Below, in pieces: positions 1-9,241 of a stretch of DNA of 64,000 nucleotides. The position numbers and the translations under genes were made by a program. This DNA is from CAIZGX01 sp964385405 (lineage in GTDB: Bacteria > Bacteroidota > Bacteroidia > Flavobacteriales_D > Sanyastnellaceae). The notes beneath the pieces were generated by a model that saw only the letters and a list, made by a program, of their open reading frames with translations, did not search any database and had not been told where the DNA came from. The stretch lies in contig CAYLOT010000002.1 of the NCBI GenBank assembly GCA_964385405.1, forward strand, positions 1 through 64,000, written 5' to 3'. Within the stretch, counting starts at the first letter, position 1; each line of letters begins with the position of its first letter.

Positions 1-50
1 TCCCCTCTCTTAACTTCTTTTACCTATTAACAATTCTTTCATTTAAGCAG

Positions 51-58
51 TATATTCG
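51..58 (+). promoter_or_regulatory. Possible -7 element just before the oxidoreductase start
   Basis: The octamer TATATTCG matches the Bacteroidota -7 consensus TAnnTTTG at all but one position and ends four bases before the ATG at 63. No clear TTG -33 element lies at the expected distance. If it is real, transcription would start at or next to the start codon, giving an almost leaderless message. Weak call. Confidence 0.25.
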
Positions 59-62
59 CTTC

Positions 63-2357
63 ATGAGAAACGTTAGAATAGTACCGCCTGCAACACTTAC
101 AGGCATACGCTTGAAACACCTCAAAGACGCAGCGTGCGGAGTGCCCGCTATTACTTCAACCTTTAAACACATTGCCGATGAAATGGGAATGATCAAAGGT
201 TGGAAGCTGCTTCAAAAATTAAATCAAAAAGACGGTGTCGACTGCCCGGGCTGCGCTTGGCCAGATCCTACACATAGATCGAAACTCGGAGAATATTGTG
301 AGAACGGAGCAAAGGCAATTGCCGAAGAAGCTACCGAGAAAAGATGTACTCCCGATTTCTTCGCGCAACACACCGTGGAAGAAATGAGCAATTGGAGCGA
401 TTACATCATCGGGAAAAGTGGACGAATAACAAACCCCATGTTCCTCGAAAAAGGAAGCAGCAAGTACAAACCTGTTTCGTGGGATTTTGCTTTCAGTCGC
501 ATTGCCCAAGAGCTCGACAATTGCGTAACTCCCGATGAAGCCGTATTCTATACTTCGGGAAGAACAGGGAACGAAGCCGCATTCCTCTATCAACTATTTG
601 TTCGAAAATTCGGGACAAACAACCTGCCCGATTGCAGCAACCTTTGTCACGAGAGCTCTGGTAGAGCTCTGTTTGAGGCTATTGGAATAGGAAAGGGAAC
701 TGTTAAATTAGAAGACCTACACATTGCAGATGTAATTATGGTTATTGGACAAAATCCAGGTACGAATCATCCGCGAATGATGTCCGCACTTTCCAAATGC
801 AAAGCAAACGGTGGAAAAATCATACACATTAACCCACTTCCAGAGGTGGGGACAACAAAGTTCATAGACCCGCAAAGTCCCATTGAAATTCTAAAAGGAG
901 GTACACAACTCGCCGATCACTTTTTACAAGTGAGGGTAGGAGGAGACCACGCGTTGTTCAAGATGATCGGACATTTCTTGAAAAACCTTGAACAAGAGGT
1001 TGGGGGAGTTTTCAATCACAATTTTATTGAATCGAAAACAGAAGGATTCATAAACTACATCAATAGCCTCGATGAGGTGAACCTCGATCAATGCGCTGAA
1101 ATCAGCGGCATTTCAAAAGCGCAGGCATTCGAAGTAGCTGAACTTCTTTCCAAAAGAAAAAATGTAATCTCGTGCTGGGCCATGGGTCTTACCCAACAGA
1201 AAAAGGCTGTGGCCATTATTCAAGAAGTTGTAAATATACACCTCGCCTTGGGGGCTATAGGAAAACCGGGAGCTGGTCTTTGTCCAGTGCGTGGACATTC
1301 AAACGTGCAAGGCGACCGAACCATGGGTATTGCTGAAAAACCGTGGGAGTCGTTTTCCTTGGCTCTCGAGAAAAGGTATAATTTCATAGCACCGAGACAT
1401 CACGGCTATGATGCGGTTGAAGCCATTCAAGCCATGTCAGAAAACAAAGTGAAACTCTTTATTGGCCTAGGTGGAAACTTCGTTTCAGCAACGCCCGATA
1501 GCGTCTTCACAGGCAAAGCCATGCAGCAAGTACCGCTTACCGTTCACATCTCTACCAAACTCAACCGCTCGCACCTGGTAACCGGTGAAGAGGCACTCAT
1601 TCTTCCGTGCCTAGGAAGAACGGAAATAGATTTGCAAGAAGGCGGAGAACAATTCGTGACCGTTGAAAATTCCATGGGAATCGTGCATCGCTCACGAGGA
1701 ACAATTGCTCCAGCTTCTGAACTCTGCATGAGCGAACCTGCAATCGTTTGCGAAATAGCGAACGCATGCAAAAAAACGTCAGACCTGCCTTGGAAAAAAT
1801 GGAGAGGCAATTACGATCTCATTCGAAATGAGATTGAAGCAGTTATTCCTGGTTTCGAAAATTACAACAGCCGTGTTCGAGGTGCCGATGGTTTCTATCT
1901 TCCAAATGGTCCACGAGAAGGAAGATTTACCACACCTTCAGGAAAGGCTCATTTCAACACAGAGCCCCTTCAACATATAGAAATTCCGACAGGGCATTAC
2001 GTGCTCATGACCATTCGCACACACGATCAATTCAATACAACAGTATACGGCTTGGACGATCGCTACCGCGGAGTAGAGAACGAGCGGAGAGTAATTATGA
2101 TGAATGAAGAAGACATTCGCTCTGCGGGTTTCCAACACAAAGAATTGGTAAACATTATTGCCATTTACAACGGTGAAGAGCGCAAAGCAATTAAGTTTCA
2201 TATTATCCCATACGATATCCCCAAAGGATGCGTGGGCTCATATTTCCCTGAAACAAATTGCCTCGTGCCGCTGCACCATACTGCAGATAGAAGCAATACG
2301 CCAATCAGTAAATTCTTAATTGTTCGATTCGAGAAATACAACGGAGAAGTAGAATGA
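63..2357 (+). CDS. FdhF/YdeP-family molybdopterin oxidoreductase
   Basis: The 764-residue protein is a cytoplasmic molybdopterin-dependent oxidoreductase of the YdeP / formate-dehydrogenase-alpha-like family. The family signature CPGCAWPDP is present with Cys61 and Cys64. The cofactor-binding core follows (VIGQNPGTNHPRMM near residue 230), then a C-terminal molydopterin-dinucleotide binding domain containing THDQFNTTVYG near residue 665. No signal peptide or twin-arginine motif is visible, so a cytoplasmic location is inferred. The natural substrate of this family is not settled; formate-like or acid-stress-related roles have been proposed for relatives. Its stop codon overlaps the start of the next gene (ATGA), so the two are probably co-translated. 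Length is normal for the family and the reading frame is intact. Confidence 0.88.
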   Translation: MRNVRIVPPATLTGIRLKHLKDAACGVPAITSTFKHIADEMGMIKGWKLLQKLNQKDGVDCPGCAWPDPTHRSKLGEYCENGAKAIAEEATEKRCTPDFFAQHTVEEMSNWSDYIIGKSGRITNPMFLEKGSSKYKPVSWDFAFSRIAQELDNCVTPDEAVFYTSGRTGNEAAFLYQLFVRKFGTNNLPDCSNLCHESSGRALFEAIGIGKGTVKLEDLHIADVIMVIGQNPGTNHPRMMSALSKCKANGGKIIHINPLPEVGTTKFIDPQSPIEILKGGTQLADHFLQVRVGGDHALFKMIGHFLKNLEQEVGGVFNHNFIESKTEGFINYINSLDEVNLDQCAEISGISKAQAFEVAELLSKRKNVISCWAMGLTQQKKAVAIIQEVVNIHLALGAIGKPGAGLCPVRGHSNVQGDRTMGIAEKPWESFSLALEKRYNFIAPRHHGYDAVEAIQAMSENKVKLFIGLGGNFVSATPDSVFTGKAMQQVPLTVHISTKLNRSHLVTGEEALILPCLGRTEIDLQEGGEQFVTVENSMGIVHRSRGTIAPASELCMSEPAIVCEIANACKKTSDLPWKKWRGNYDLIRNEIEAVIPGFENYNSRVRGADGFYLPNGPREGRFTTPSGKAHFNTEPLQHIEIPTGHYVLMTIRTHDQFNTTVYGLDDRYRGVENERRVIMMNEEDIRSAGFQHKELVNIIAIYNGEERKAIKFHIIPYDIPKGCVGSYFPETNCLVPLHHTADRSNTPISKFLIVRFEKYNGEVE

Positions 2358-3079
2358 TTTCAAAAATTTCGTGGTTTCCGATCAACATTTTACAACTTCT
2401 GTTGCTGTTGGTTTGGACTTTATTTTCAGGATTGTTGGGCATGGCACTGGCACTTATTACCAATCCGGTATTCTCTCACAGAATAATGGGATATTATATT
2501 TTTTCTCCCGGAGTGCTTGCCATATCAATGGTTCGCGTTCGCGTGACAGGTCTTGAAAATGTGCTGAATGAACCTGCAATCTATGCTGCGAATCACGCTT
2601 CGCAATTAGACATTCCAATCATCTGCACGAAGATAAACCGACCACTTTTTTTTATCGGGAAAATAGAATTGAAGAAGGTACCCATCTTAGGACAATACAT
2701 GAAGACCGTTGGAATGATTTTCGTAGATCGAAAAAATAGGGAGCGCGCTATGGCTAGCATGCGCACTGCTATTCATGATATTCAAGGAGGGAAAAGTATT
2801 GCAGCCTTTCCGGAAGGAACTCGAACAAAAACGGGCGAATTGCTTCCATTTAAAAAAGGAGTATTCACCATTTCGAAAGAAGGGAAAATTCCAATTGTTC
2901 CTATCGCAGTTGTTGGAAGTGCAAAAGCCTTAGCCAGTGGAAGTTTTTTTCTTCGTCCAGCTACAGTAGAGTTAAGAATTCTACCCGCACTGAAAAGCGA
3001 AAACTTTTTCCAAATGGAAATAGAGGAAATGGCGAATTACACGCGCTCTCTCATTCAACAAGAAATAGAAAAAGTTTAG
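2354..3079 (+). CDS. plsC: 1-acyl-sn-glycerol-3-phosphate acyltransferase (PlsC family)
   Basis: This 241-residue membrane-anchored acyltransferase would transfer a fatty acyl chain to lysophosphatidic acid in phospholipid synthesis. Visible hallmarks are a hydrophobic N-terminal segment (about residues 8-36), the catalytic NHxxxxD motif as NHASQLD (His81, Asp86) and the substrate-binding motif FPEGTR at residues 152-157. The start overlaps the stop of the upstream oxidoreductase gene by four bases, which indicates translational coupling. That is an odd metabolic pairing with no obvious shared pathway. The 3' end overlaps the stop of the convergent tamL gene by a few bases. Other PlsC-fold acyltransferases acting on different lipids cannot be excluded from sequence alone. 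Confidence 0.88.
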   Translation: MISKISWFPINILQLLLLLVWTLFSGLLGMALALITNPVFSHRIMGYYIFSPGVLAISMVRVRVTGLENVLNEPAIYAANHASQLDIPIICTKINRPLFFIGKIELKKVPILGQYMKTVGMIFVDRKNRERAMASMRTAIHDIQGGKSIAAFPEGTRTKTGELLPFKKGVFTISKEGKIPIVPIAVVGSAKALASGSFFLRPATVELRILPALKSENFFQMEIEEMANYTRSLIQQEIEKV

Positions 3080-5649
3080 AAAGGAAAACCCAATCCAAGA
3101 TTCAGAACGGGTTCGAGTTTGAAACTACTTGGCGCATTGTTTACGCGAGTTAAAAAAGCATTGTACTCATCTTTCCCTTGCCAAGCCCATTTCTCTCCGT
3201 CTACTTTCAAAGGGTCTCTTAACGGAATTCCAAGATCCATTCGAACTATGAAGAAATCGAAATCGAGACGTAATCCTGCACCTGTTCCTACAGCAAATTC
3301 TTTGTAAAAACGATTTTTATCGAACTCGGCATTTGGACGGCTGTTGTCTTTGTTAGCAAGCCAAATGTTTCCAGCGTCAATAAAGAACGCAGCTTGAAAC
3401 ATATCGGTAATCTTAAATCGATATTCAGCGTTGAACTCCAATTTAATGTCGCCGATGTTGTTGAACGATCGCACGACAGTAGTGTCTCGGAAACTGCCAG
3501 GGCCGAGTGTGCGTGCTTGCCAAGCGCGTAATCCGTTCGCACCACCACTAAAATAACTTTTTTCAAACGGAAGCGCAGGCAAATTTTTCAAGGGTATTCC
3601 TATACCAATGAATCCTCGAAGTGCGAATTTGTTTCGGTCATCAGATTGCGTGTAATACCGCACATCATGATCGGACTTCACATACTGAGCGAATCGAATG
3701 TTGTTGATTTCATAACTTCCCAATGAGTCGGGTGTGGCGTTGGGAAGGCGCTGATAAACTGCGCGAAGTAAATTTCCTGCGCCTTCAATTATGTTTCCGC
3801 GGTAATAGAACGAACGCGGCTGATTTCCATCTTTCTGTGTATTTATCGTAAAGGCTAAACGAGAGGCCAAGATTAAATGGTCTTGATAACTGTTCGCTAA
3901 ATAACTGTCGTTCAAAGAACCTAGCCATTGATCAAAAGCAAGAGATCGTTCAATTTTGATTAAGCTCAATTCAGCCCACTCGATATCAAAGGAAGAGACA
4001 GTCTCTGGATTTTCAATGAATGTCCAGCCAAAACTTACTTGAGAGAGTGTTCGCGTATAATCGGGTCTGCGCTGATAGTTCACCCCAGCATGCAGCGTGG
4101 TTTTTGGGTCATTACTTCGACTCGTTTTCGCGAGGTCACGCGGAAAAAGTCGTGGCAATACCAAATTCAATTCAGGACCAATTTCGAAAGTGTTCAACTG
4201 AAAAGTTCTCTGAACAATTTGATCACCAGCGCTTGTAGAGGCTGACCCTCCGCCCAATACCTGAGAGGCTTCAGCCCCAACAACAGTCTTGAATTCAAAA
4301 GACTCCGCCCCTCGAAAAACATTGCGATGCTTGTAAATAAAGTTGCCGTAAATACCCATGTTACCTGCCCTGTTGGTCACTCGTGGGTCGAAACTCAATG
4401 CTTGTTTCTTATTTGGAGCCAAAAGCACTTTGACGTCTAATAGCGCTTGTCCAGTCTTCGGGTCGTTTCTTGGAGAAAGTTGAATATTTACTGTTTTGAA
4501 AACACCCAACTGCGTAAAACGTTTGTAGGTCTCATCAAGATAACGCTGCTGATACAGTTGAGTCTCTTTGACTTCAACGCGTCTGTCGAGAATAACAGGT
4601 TTTACGCACGACAAGCCAACACTGTATATATCGAGTCCTTTGTATTCAACAGTGTCCGTCGGTGATTCATTTGGATTTAATGGGTCGAACGAAGTGTTGA
4701 ATGAAATGTTTCCAATATAAAATTTACGGTGAGGTAATGTTTTTCCCGTAAAGTTCCCATAACCGTCCAGTGCCTTTTGATTCAGTACGGTAAGTTTCAC
4801 ATTCACTTCTTTCGGAGATGTAACAGTGTCTAACTGATAGACAATGTAGTCGGGAATAAACTCGTAGAAACCTTCGTTGGCGAGCAGTAGGGTAATGCGA
4901 CTTCGCTCTGCATCGAGGTTGTCTACGCGAAATCGTTCGCCCGACTTCACCATGCATTTTTCTTTAAGCTTCGGAAGTTGCTTCAAAATGTTCGGATCTT
5001 CTGTTGACCACTCCACATTTTTAATCGTATACAAATCTTTCAGCTCAACATGATAAGTTACGTTACTCTTTTTGCCAACTTTCCAGAATAAACTCTTCTC
5101 AGTATTTAATTGCCATTCTCCACGCACCTCTGCATTGAAGTAACCATTCTTTCGCAAATAAATTTCCATTTGTCGAGCACCTTTGTTAACCAACGATGTG
5201 TCGAGTAACACAGGAGGTTCACCCACGGTATAGGCTAGCCAAGGCCAGAGGCCGTTGCATTCCTTCGGGTCTTTGTGTCTTTTGTTTTTGCGCGTCTCTT
5301 TGTCGTAACGTTTCTTGTTTATTCTCTCGCAACGCTTGTCTATGCGTACTTGAGATCGCTCTAAAAATTTCCTTGGAACAAAGGTGTTCAAACGCATGTT
5401 CAATCGAAACATTAAGGTCTTTCGATTGGGCTTAAGCTTGGTCAAATACAATAGTTCATCTGCGCTGACATCAGTAACAGTGAGCAAATCGTTTTTGTGT
5501 TCAATGAAATCGACTTTATGATCTTCGAAATAAACCTCTCCCTCGCCTAAGTTGTTTTGAATGGTGCAAGAGGAATAGACCAAAGAAATCATTCCACAAA
5601 GTAGGATTTGTGAAAAGCGGCTCTTATGAAAAATAGTCTTTTGCATCAT
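3076..5649 (-). CDS. tamL: TamL-type lipoprotein of the Omp85 (BamA/TamA) superfamily
   Basis: The 857-residue outer-membrane protein has a lipoprotein signal peptide ending in VYSSC (lipidated Cys28), then a periplasmic region with POTRA-like segments (about 190-420), then a long C-terminal beta-barrel rich in alternating aromatic residues and ending in phenylalanine (LGLGFPF). A lipidated Omp85 protein is the mark of TamL, the Bacteroidota counterpart of TamA that works with TamB in outer-membrane assembly. The sequence could also be described as a D15 surface antigen. No tamB gene lies in this window. The start is 41 bases from the divergent TrmH-family gene, so the two may share a promoter region. 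Met2 is an equally possible start. Confidence 0.8.
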   Translation of the reverse strand: MMQKTIFHKSRFSQILLCGMISLVYSSCTIQNNLGEGEVYFEDHKVDFIEHKNDLLTVTDVSADELLYLTKLKPNRKTLMFRLNMRLNTFVPRKFLERSQVRIDKRCERINKKRYDKETRKNKRHKDPKECNGLWPWLAYTVGEPPVLLDTSLVNKGARQMEIYLRKNGYFNAEVRGEWQLNTEKSLFWKVGKKSNVTYHVELKDLYTIKNVEWSTEDPNILKQLPKLKEKCMVKSGERFRVDNLDAERSRITLLLANEGFYEFIPDYIVYQLDTVTSPKEVNVKLTVLNQKALDGYGNFTGKTLPHRKFYIGNISFNTSFDPLNPNESPTDTVEYKGLDIYSVGLSCVKPVILDRRVEVKETQLYQQRYLDETYKRFTQLGVFKTVNIQLSPRNDPKTGQALLDVKVLLAPNKKQALSFDPRVTNRAGNMGIYGNFIYKHRNVFRGAESFEFKTVVGAEASQVLGGGSASTSAGDQIVQRTFQLNTFEIGPELNLVLPRLFPRDLAKTSRSNDPKTTLHAGVNYQRRPDYTRTLSQVSFGWTFIENPETVSSFDIEWAELSLIKIERSLAFDQWLGSLNDSYLANSYQDHLILASRLAFTINTQKDGNQPRSFYYRGNIIEGAGNLLRAVYQRLPNATPDSLGSYEINNIRFAQYVKSDHDVRYYTQSDDRNKFALRGFIGIGIPLKNLPALPFEKSYFSGGANGLRAWQARTLGPGSFRDTTVVRSFNNIGDIKLEFNAEYRFKITDMFQAAFFIDAGNIWLANKDNSRPNAEFDKNRFYKEFAVGTGAGLRLDFDFFIVRMDLGIPLRDPLKVDGEKWAWQGKDEYNAFLTRVNNAPSSFKLEPVLNLGLGFPF

Positions 5650-5690
5650 TTCTACAAATATCTATCGCATCTTTGTATAAATAAAATTTA

Positions 5691-6419
5691 ATGTCCATTT
5701 CCAAGAACGAAATCAGACTAATTCGCTCCTTGCAACAGAAGAAATTCAGAGTGCAAGAGGAATTATTCGTGGTGGAAGGAAGAAAGGCAGTGGAAGAAGC
5801 ATTGAGCTTTGACTCGAGTATTGTAAAATCTTTTACAACCGACGAAGAATTTTCTTCCAAGTACAGAGTTCCTCTAATTCCAGCGCGCGACATGGATCAA
5901 ATTTCAAGTCTAACGCAACCTCCCGGTTATCTGGCAGTTTTAAAGCAGAAGAATTTGAATCTGCATGGTATTGAAGGGAAAACATTTTGTGTTGCGAATG
6001 CAATTTCAGATCCGGGAAATTTGGGTACACTTATTCGCACCTGCGAGTGGTTTGGTGTAGATGCTTTGTTGCTCGATGATCAGTGCGTTGATGTATACAA
6101 TCCGAAAGTAGTTCAAGCCACCATGGGAAGTGTTTTGCGTTTGCCTTTTGCTTCTGCAACTTCCGAAGAACTCATTGAATATTTTAGGTTGAAAGAAATT
6201 CCTATGCTAGCAGCAGATCTGAATGGTACACCAATTCAGTCTTTCAAAGCACCAGAAAAATGGGCACTGGTAGTTGGAAGTGAAAGTCACGGGGTTTCAG
6301 ATCAGTTTGTTGAAGCGTCAGCAACGCGATTGACCATTCCTTCCATGGGAAGCGCGGAAAGTCTCAATGCATCCATTGCAGGAGGAATAGCACTCTTTCA
6401 ACTGAAAGTGAACGGGTAA
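5691..6419 (+). CDS. TrmH/SpoU-family RNA 2'-O-methyltransferase
   Basis: This 242-residue enzyme transfers a methyl group from S-adenosylmethionine to a ribose 2'-OH of rRNA or tRNA. The N-terminal substrate-binding region (about residues 1-85) is followed by the SPOUT knotted domain with its three signature blocks: DPGNLGTLIRTCEWFG, ALVVGSESHGVS and SAESLNASIAGGIALF. The arrangement is that of RlmB/TsnR-like rRNA methyltransferases; the exact target nucleotide cannot be read from the sequence. It is divergent from tamL and its stop codon directly abuts that of the convergent DUF4340 gene, leaving no room for a separate terminator. Confidence 0.88.
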   Translation: MSISKNEIRLIRSLQQKKFRVQEELFVVEGRKAVEEALSFDSSIVKSFTTDEEFSSKYRVPLIPARDMDQISSLTQPPGYLAVLKQKNLNLHGIEGKTFCVANAISDPGNLGTLIRTCEWFGVDALLLDDQCVDVYNPKVVQATMGSVLRLPFASATSEELIEYFRLKEIPMLAADLNGTPIQSFKAPEKWALVVGSESHGVSDQFVEASATRLTIPSMGSAESLNASIAGGIALFQLKVNG

Positions 6420-7457
6420 TTACTTTCCGTAAAAACTTGCTGGTTGAAGCAACGCTTCAAAAACAAAGAACTGCGCCAATCCCAATTCATTCGCATCCGT
6501 TTTTGCCCAGAAATACTCAGGGTCGAACGGAGTTAATTGTCCGGTTGCATCTGGAGTCATTTGCTTAGCTTTCTTTAAATACAAACTCAACGAGGTAACA
6601 TTGCCCGAATTATTTTTCACACGCATGACAAACGTGGGTGCAATTTTTTTAATTGAATCTTCAGCTTCAGGTTTCAATAAGGTGTTGTAAGATTCCAAAT
6701 GAACTTTGTGCATTCGTTTCAATAAATCAAAGGCGCGCGCTGTGTCTAATTGTGCGAAAGGGGTAAGAACTCCATTCAGATAGCGTTCGAATTTCAGTTT
6801 GTTATTTCCTAAATAAGATAATTTGAAGCTGCTCCCTGGATCGGTCATGTGAAGTACTTCAACTTCTGCAATGTCGTTATTCGGATAGCTGAATACTACC
6901 GTGCTTCTCCATTCCATTTCTTCAATGAAGAATCGCGGATTTAAAAATCCGGTGAATCCTTCAATGTGTGTTATGTAAGGATCTTCACTTCTTCCATCTT
7001 CCGGGGTCTCAAGTAACATTATTGTACCCATGTGGTCTTGTGTGTTCGGCCCCACGAAATAGGTTTTTAGTAACTCGTTGTTCTTTCCGTAAATCTTTAC
7101 TTCTTTCGCTGAAGTAGCCATAACACTCATCATATTGTCGCGCATCTTGGAAGGAACGTTTCCTCTCACACGAATATCATGGAAACACTCAAGTAGCAAC
7201 TTAATTACATCTTTTCGAGCGTTGTATTTTTTGTTGATGGTCCAATCTGTCGATCCAGGCTTGCGTTCAAGCAGAGCCACATTTCCATTTCTATCTTGAA
7301 TAGTAATTTTAGAGACAGACGCTGTGTCTTCAATGGAAAATTGCATAAACGGATTGTCCCCAGTTGAACTTTTTTTACTGAGTTTTGGATAGAGGTATAC
7401 TGCAGTTCCCGCAAGAATTAAAAATAAGACGAGGAGAATGAGATTCTTTTTTTTCAT
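6420..7457 (-). CDS. DUF4340-family membrane-anchored protein
   Basis: The 345-residue protein has a Lys-rich N-terminus and one transmembrane helix (residues about 5-24), followed by a periplasmic domain resembling DUF4340 repeats: an oxidised-residue-rich beta fold with SKITIQDRNG and TDWTINKKYNARKD near residues 48-85. Proteins with DUF4340 commonly sit beside ABC-2 permease and GldG-like auxiliary genes. Here it directly follows gldG, with one base between the genes, so it probably acts with GldG at the cell envelope. Its biochemical role is unknown. It is the last gene of the long minus-strand run that starts at parA. Confidence 0.7.
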   Translation of the reverse strand: MKKKNLILLVLFLILAGTAVYLYPKLSKKSSTGDNPFMQFSIEDTASVSKITIQDRNGNVALLERKPGSTDWTINKKYNARKDVIKLLLECFHDIRVRGNVPSKMRDNMMSVMATSAKEVKIYGKNNELLKTYFVGPNTQDHMGTIMLLETPEDGRSEDPYITHIEGFTGFLNPRFFIEEMEWRSTVVFSYPNNDIAEVEVLHMTDPGSSFKLSYLGNNKLKFERYLNGVLTPFAQLDTARAFDLLKRMHKVHLESYNTLLKPEAEDSIKKIAPTFVMRVKNNSGNVTSLSLYLKKAKQMTPDATGQLTPFDPEYFWAKTDANELGLAQFFVFEALLQPASFYGK

Positions 7458-7458
7458 G

Positions 7459-9198
7459 TTAGTGCTTCTTGGTCCAGCGCTTTTTTCTCGAATACACTAC
7501 AGCCGTTCCGAAGATGGCTAAAACGAATAATGGAGAAGCGGTATTCAACGATTTCCAATAGTTCTTTTCGTTGGAAATTTTGTCTTTATCTAGTTTTCTC
7601 ACCTGAATGTTGCGTGAACGAACATCGATCAAGCTCGCATCATCGAGCAAATAGTTCACGCAATTCAAGAGCAAATCTTTGTTGTCATAGACAACGCGTT
7701 TAAATTGCTTGCTATATCCGAGAGGAAGTGGATATTCCTTTCCGTTTTCAACTTGAACTTCATTGTATGCAATATCAGCATCGGAAATAACAATCATCCG
7801 CGTAGATTCGCTTGAAGAGCGGTAGGCTATTTCGGGCGATTTTCTTACGCTGTCCGGAAGGTAATCGTTGAACGCCGAAGGGAAAGTACCTTCCAACAGG
7901 ATACCCATTATTTGATTGGGTTTGTTGTTGGACTTAAAATACTCACCGGTTTCCCGCAAAAGTTCCAAGTCAATGCGCACGGGTGCTTTGAACTCTTTTG
8001 CCAAATCTGAAGAAAATAGAAAAGGAATTTTTCTTATGTTTTTGTTTTGATTCACAGTGTCGATTGAACCAGCAAATTCTGTGAAAATCGGATCGAGGTT
8101 CGCGGCAATGGGATGTGAGTGTTTTTCTGAAGTGAGAATAGGAGCGAAGTAGTTGCTCTTTTCAACGTAACTTCTTTGGTTTCCCATAGGACCATTATCT
8201 AGAATGATAGGTGCACCTTGAAAGTCGATAACCATATTTCGGTTCAGACGAACACCGTATTCATACAGCATCTCATACAAGCCGTTCTCGTTAGAAACCG
8301 CCATGGCCAAGCCCCCAGATTTAATGCTATCCAAATCCATATGCAAAGCATCTAGTAGCCAAAGGACTTTGCCACCATTCATTATGAATTGGTCTATGAG
8401 AAAACGGTCTTTGTCGGGAACCACGGTGTCTGGGCCAGCAACAATGAGCATGTCGTAAGCGTTTGAACGGAATTGCAGTTCAGGAAGCTTATCACTCAGA
8501 GCATTTAATTTACCATCAATGGTCACCGGTTTTACATTGTAGTTGTCTTTGAGTGTATATAGTAAATCGGCCATGTGAATGCGCGGAATCTCTTTGTGCC
8601 CCTCTAAAACGCCAATTAAGGGTTTGCGATCGCGAAGAATTCTTCTGAAGCTACTTGCCAATTCATACTCGAGATTGTTTACAGAGAAGTTCACCATTTC
8701 TGGATCTGACAGCGGCATTTCGCTTCGCATAAACTGAACGGGGTATTCCTTGCCTTTGTATTCCACAATGGCTCCAGGCCAAATAATTTTATTTACTTCA
8801 GCTCCGTCTTTTTCGTAAGTGATATTCGAGAACTTCAACCCTTTTTCATCGAGTGCAGCGAAAATTTCTTGACGTTTCTTCTCGTCGGCTTCTTCATACG
8901 GATCAATGAATTCATATTCAATCAGTCCGTCGCTTAAATTGTTGAACTCGGCCAAACGCTCTTCAACGGCTTGCTCTAGACGTTTGTAATCTGCAGGAAA
9001 TTCGCCGTGTAAATACACACGCACGTACACAGGCTCTTCCAAACTCTCGAGCATTTCCAGAGATGTTTTCGAAAGCGAGTTTCGTTTTTCTGCTGTAATG
9101 TCAAGCTTAAAAAATACAACCGAGGAGAGCAATGCAATTGCACATAAAATTCCTACGGTAAGAAAAAATTGAACGAGGTCTGAATTACGTTTCTTCAT
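7459..9198 (-). CDS. gldG: Gliding-motility ABC transporter auxiliary protein GldG
   Basis: The 579-residue protein has one N-terminal transmembrane segment (about residues 11-30), a large extracytoplasmic region and a C-terminal transmembrane helix (about 553-571) followed by a basic tail. Family features include LDITAEKRNSLSKTSLEML, the VYLHGEFPADYKRLE stretch and the type-IX-gliding GldG domain with KPLIGVLEGHKEIP. In flavobacteria GldG forms an ABC complex with GldA and the permease GldF. GldF is normally encoded directly upstream, but here the upstream neighbour is the WbqC-family gene and no gldF is seen in the window. GldG-like proteins also occur in non-gliding bacteria as auxiliary subunits of ABC-2 exporters, so motility is not proven. 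Confidence 0.82.
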   Translation of the reverse strand: MKKRNSDLVQFFLTVGILCAIALLSSVVFFKLDITAEKRNSLSKTSLEMLESLEEPVYVRVYLHGEFPADYKRLEQAVEERLAEFNNLSDGLIEYEFIDPYEEADEKKRQEIFAALDEKGLKFSNITYEKDGAEVNKIIWPGAIVEYKGKEYPVQFMRSEMPLSDPEMVNFSVNNLEYELASSFRRILRDRKPLIGVLEGHKEIPRIHMADLLYTLKDNYNVKPVTIDGKLNALSDKLPELQFRSNAYDMLIVAGPDTVVPDKDRFLIDQFIMNGGKVLWLLDALHMDLDSIKSGGLAMAVSNENGLYEMLYEYGVRLNRNMVIDFQGAPIILDNGPMGNQRSYVEKSNYFAPILTSEKHSHPIAANLDPIFTEFAGSIDTVNQNKNIRKIPFLFSSDLAKEFKAPVRIDLELLRETGEYFKSNNKPNQIMGILLEGTFPSAFNDYLPDSVRKSPEIAYRSSSESTRMIVISDADIAYNEVQVENGKEYPLPLGYSKQFKRVVYDNKDLLLNCVNYLLDDASLIDVRSRNIQVRKLDKDKISNEKNYWKSLNTASPLFVLAIFGTAVVYSRKKRWTKKH

Positions 9199-9241
9199 CC
9201 TTGCAAAAATGCAATGCTTTCAGTGAAAAATGAAACTAATT

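Noticed and set aside
1..21. Pyrimidine-rich stretch at the window start resembling the dapB insertion stretch
   Set aside because: Only short CCCCTCTCTT and TCTTAACTT pieces match; this is compatible with simple low-complexity sequence rather than a dispersed element.
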